From Micromonospora mirobrigensis (GTDB taxonomy: Bacteria; Actinomycetota; Actinomycetes; Mycobacteriales; Micromonosporaceae): 64,000 nt of DNA. The position numbers and the translations under genes were made by a program. The notes below the pieces were generated by a model, which was not told where the DNA came from, ran no database searches, and saw only the letters and a list, made by a program, of their open reading frames with translations. The first letter of the stretch is position 1. Every line of letters begins with the position of its first letter. Where the stretch lies: positions 992,001 to 1,056,000 of the forward strand of contig NZ_FMCX01000001.1 of NCBI RefSeq assembly GCF_900091555.1, given 5' to 3'. Shown here one piece after another: positions 61,591-64,000 of the stretch.

Positions 61591-63961
61591 AGACCGCGTT
61601 CTCCGGCAGCCGCAGCAGCGGTTCCCGCCCCGGCGGCTGCTCGGGTGGCGGGCCGGCGGCCTCGGCGGGCGGCACCGGCACGGTGACGGGTTGGGCGGTG
61701 GTGACCCGGATCCGCTCGTCGTGGTGCCGCAGCTCCAGCTCCGAGCCGGAACCGCCGTTGCGCAGCGAGTACGTCGTCTGGTGCGGTCGCACGTCGACCC
61801 GCAGCCGCATCCCCCGCCACTGCAGGGAGAACTCCAGCCGGCTCAACCGGCTGGAGAGCCGGGGCGCGAACGAGAGCGTCCCGTCGTGGTCGCGCAGTCC
61901 ACCGAAGCCGGCGACCAGCGCGATCCACGCGCCCGCGAGCGATGCCATGTGTACGCCGTCGCGGGTGTTCTCGTTGAGGTCGTGCAGGTCCATCAGGGCG
62001 GCCTCGCGCAGGTAGCGGTGGGCCAGTTCGGGGTGCCCGACCTCGGCGGCCATCACCGCCTGGGTGCACGCCGACAGCGACGAGTCGCGGACGGTACGCC
62101 GCTCGTAGTAGAGGAAGTTGCGGACCTTCTGCTCGGGGGTGAACGCGTCCCCCCGCCAGTGCATGGCCAGCACCAGGTCGGCCTGCTTGACCACCTGCTT
62201 GCGGTACAGGTCGAAGTACGGGTAGTGCAGCAGCAGCGGGTACTTCTCGGCCGGTGTGTGCTCGAAGTCCCACTCCTGCAACCGGGTGAAGCCCTCCACC
62301 TGCTCGTGCACGTCGAGCCCGTCGTCGTACGGGATGTGCATGGCGTGCGCGGCGTCCCGCCAGGTGGCGGCCTCCTCCTCGCTGACCCCCAGGTCGATGG
62401 CCTGGTCCCGGTAGCGCATGGCGCAGTCGGCGGCGGTGAGGAGGTTCCGCTGGGCCATCAGGTTGGTGTAGACGTTGTCGTTCTTGACGGCGGTGTACTC
62501 GTCGGGGCCGGTCACCCCGTCGATGTGGAACCGGCCGTGCCGGTCGTGGTGGCCCAGCGAGCGCCACAGCCGGGCGGTCTCCACCAGCAGCTCCAGGCCG
62601 ATCTCCCGTTCCAGCCCCTCGTCGCCGGTGGCGAGCACGTAGCGGCGCATCGCGTCGGCGACGTCGGCGGCGACGTGGAAGGCGGCGGTGCCGGCCGGCC
62701 AGTACGCCGACGACTCCGGCCCCTCGATGGTCCGCCACGGGAAGGCGGCTCCGTGCAGGTTCAACGTCCGGGCCCGCTCCTGGGCCTGGTCGAGGATCGA
62801 GTACCGCCAGTACAGGGCGTCCCGGGCCGCGTTGGGCTGGGTGTAGGTGAGCACCGGCAGGACGAACATCTCGGTGTCCCAGAAGGCGTGCCCGTCGTAC
62901 CCGGGGCCGGTGAGGCCCTTGGCGGAGATCGGCCGGCGTTCGGCGCGGGCGCCGGCCTGGAGCACGTGGTAGAGCCCGAACCGGACGGCCTGCTGCACCT
63001 CCGGGTCGCCCTCGACCCGCACGTCGGCGGCATCCCAGAACTCGTCGAGGTATTCCCGCTGGGCCCGGCGCAGCCCGTCCCAGCCGTCCAGCCGGGCGGC
63101 GGCGAGCGCCGCGCCGACCTGGTCGCGCAGGGCGGGCAGGGACCGGCGGCTGGACCAGCCGTACGTCAGGTACTTGACCACCCGCAGCGTCTGGCCGGGC
63201 TTGAGCACGCAGCCGACGGTGGTGCGGACCCAGTCCTCGTACCCCTCGGACTCGATGGTGGTGCGTTCCGGGCCGTGCACGTCGTGGGCCATCGCGGCGG
63301 CAACCCGCAGTCCGCTGACCTTGGTGCGGTGGATGAGCAGGCCGCCGTCGTCGGTGGTCAGCTCCTCCTCGGCCTGCAACGGCGACTCCAGCACGGCGGC
63401 CACCCGCGGGTCGCGGCTCTGCGCCGGCAGGGTCTCGTTGGCGACCAGCTCGGACTGGAGGATCAGCCGCAGCGGGCCGTCGACGGCCTCCACCTCGTAG
63501 TGGATGGCGGCCACCGATCGCTGGGTGAACGACACCAGCCGGGTGCTGCGGACCTTGACCTCCCGGCCGGCCGGGGAGCGCCAGTGCAGCTCCCGGTGCA
63601 GGGTGCCGGCGCGCAGGTCGAGCACCCGCTCGTGGGAGAGGAGTTCGCCGTACCGCACGTCGAGCGGTTCGTCGTCGACCAGCAGCCGGATCAGCTTGCC
63701 GTTGGTGACATTGACGATCGTCTGGCCGGACTCGGGAAAACCGAAACCCGCCTCCGCGTACGGCAGGGGCCGCAGCTCGTAGAAGGAGTTGAGGTAGGTG
63801 CCGGGCAGGCCGTGCGGCTCGCCCTCGTCGAGGTTGCCGCGCAGCCCGACGTGCCCGTTGGAGAGGGCGAAGACCGACTCGGACTGGGCCAGCACGTCCA
63901 TGTCCAGCCGGGTCTCCCGGACGTGCCAGGGCTCGACCGGGTACGCCCGTTCCCGGATCAC
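61589..63961 (-). CDS. Glycoside hydrolase family 65 phosphorylase
   Basis: The 790-residue enzyme has an N-terminal beta-sandwich (SNGHVGLRGNLDEGEP, SFYELRP), a linker and an (alpha/alpha)6 barrel with the catalytic Glu in DGVTGPDEYTAVKNDNVYTN (about residue 486). FWDTEMFVLPVL and YPYFDLYRKQVVKQADL also belong to the core. The family phosphorolyses maltose, trehalose, kojibiose or nigerose to beta-glucose-1-phosphate and sugar. Its GTG overlaps the stop of the gene upstream (GTGA), a probable beta-phosphoglucomutase, so the pair would feed glucose-6-phosphate. Exact disaccharide unknown. Confidence 0.93.
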   Translation of the reverse strand: MIRERAYPVEPWHVRETRLDMDVLAQSESVFALSNGHVGLRGNLDEGEPHGLPGTYLNSFYELRPLPYAEAGFGFPESGQTIVNVTNGKLIRLLVDDEPLDVRYGELLSHERVLDLRAGTLHRELHWRSPAGREVKVRSTRLVSFTQRSVAAIHYEVEAVDGPLRLILQSELVANETLPAQSRDPRVAAVLESPLQAEEELTTDDGGLLIHRTKVSGLRVAAAMAHDVHGPERTTIESEGYEDWVRTTVGCVLKPGQTLRVVKYLTYGWSSRRSLPALRDQVGAALAAARLDGWDGLRRAQREYLDEFWDAADVRVEGDPEVQQAVRFGLYHVLQAGARAERRPISAKGLTGPGYDGHAFWDTEMFVLPVLTYTQPNAARDALYWRYSILDQAQERARTLNLHGAAFPWRTIEGPESSAYWPAGTAAFHVAADVADAMRRYVLATGDEGLEREIGLELLVETARLWRSLGHHDRHGRFHIDGVTGPDEYTAVKNDNVYTNLMAQRNLLTAADCAMRYRDQAIDLGVSEEEAATWRDAAHAMHIPYDDGLDVHEQVEGFTRLQEWDFEHTPAEKYPLLLHYPYFDLYRKQVVKQADLVLAMHWRGDAFTPEQKVRNFLYYERRTVRDSSLSACTQAVMAAEVGHPELAHRYLREAALMDLHDLNENTRDGVHMASLAGAWIALVAGFGGLRDHDGTLSFAPRLSSRLSRLEFSLQWRGMRLRVDVRPHQTTYSLRNGGSGSELELRHHDERIRVTTAQPVTVPVPPAEAAGPPPEQPPGREPLLRLPENAV

Positions 63962-64000
63962 CGGGCGACCCCGTCCAGCAGTTGGGCGAGGTCGGTGACG
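63958..64000 (-). CDS. Probable beta-phosphoglucomutase (C-terminal end only)
   Basis: Fourteen codons before a TGA read VTDLAQLLDGVAR. A VxDLAxLL end is usual for HAD-family beta-phosphoglucomutases, which sit just upstream of GH65 genes. It overlaps the GH65 start by four bases. Identity rests on context and this short tail. Confidence 0.55.
   Translation of the reverse strand, partial: VTDLAQLLDGVAR

Overview
The window is uniformly GC-rich, its coding is dense, GTG starts are frequent, and many genes begin without a leader directly behind a TANNNT hexamer. Together with a full actinobacterial ESX/type VII secretion locus, a c-di-AMP riboswitch ahead of a cell-wall protein, an F420/PPOX-type protein, a DUF2786 protein and a TTAAC/GGGGCCCC intergenic repeat, this points to a Micromonosporaceae chromosome (Micromonospora or a close relative). 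That genus call is inference. I saw no rRNA, tRNA, CRISPR array, prophage or intact insertion sequence.

Layout. 1-4.7 kb: a secreted depolymerase-like esterase (cut by the left edge), a methyltransferase, a YrdC-domain protein, leuD and leuC with a strong 18-bp operator palindrome, then a C-terminal scrap of an MMPL transporter abutting an interspersed repeat. 4.8-8.1 kb: a molybdate operon (HTH-TOBE sensor, modA, modB, modC). 8.1-15.9 kb: a RsbW-like ATPase, a DUF2231 membrane protein, a two-component pair, a DUF2786 protein, an ECF42-type sigma operon (YCII protein, sigma factor, RibD/DHFR-like reductase), a lipoprotein and a CsbD protein. 16.0-20.3 kb: copper homeostasis (copA, a His-rich secreted protein, copZ, divergent csoR, a SHOCT protein) with three CsoR-like boxes. 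20.4-24.4 kb: a YibE/F membrane protein, a c-di-AMP riboswitch with a secreted coiled-coil cell-wall protein, a carbonic anhydrase and a small winged-helix regulator.

24.4-40.6 kb is a type VII secretion locus: two mycosins, two WXG100 proteins, EccC, EccD, EccE, EccB, and two paralogous modules (a small YxxxE protein plus a large Gly-rich W-x-G protein) that flank the core. 40.8-43.9 kb holds small membrane or secreted proteins, a PPOX/F420 protein and a C39-like secreted protein.

43.9-53.3 kb looks like a nitrogen-polymer scavenging locus: an M20 peptidase, a polar amino-acid ABC importer, a divergent secreted S51/cyanophycinase-like protein with a PPC domain, an RpiR regulator, an alkaline phosphatase and a second secreted cyanophycinase. 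The divergent promoter region carries repeated GTAAC-N4-GTTAC palindromes. The proposed flow is outside cleavage to isopeptide dipeptides, import, then cleavage inside.

53.4-64 kb: a SpoIIE-type phosphatase, a hemerythrin, an Lrp regulator beside a 5'-truncated SMP-30 gene, an MT0933-like small protein, a lipoprotein, an AI-2E-type permease, a dienelactone-hydrolase-like enzyme, small proteins with a 36-nt palindrome between them, and a GH65 phosphorylase preceded by the end of a probable beta-phosphoglucomutase gene that runs off the right edge.
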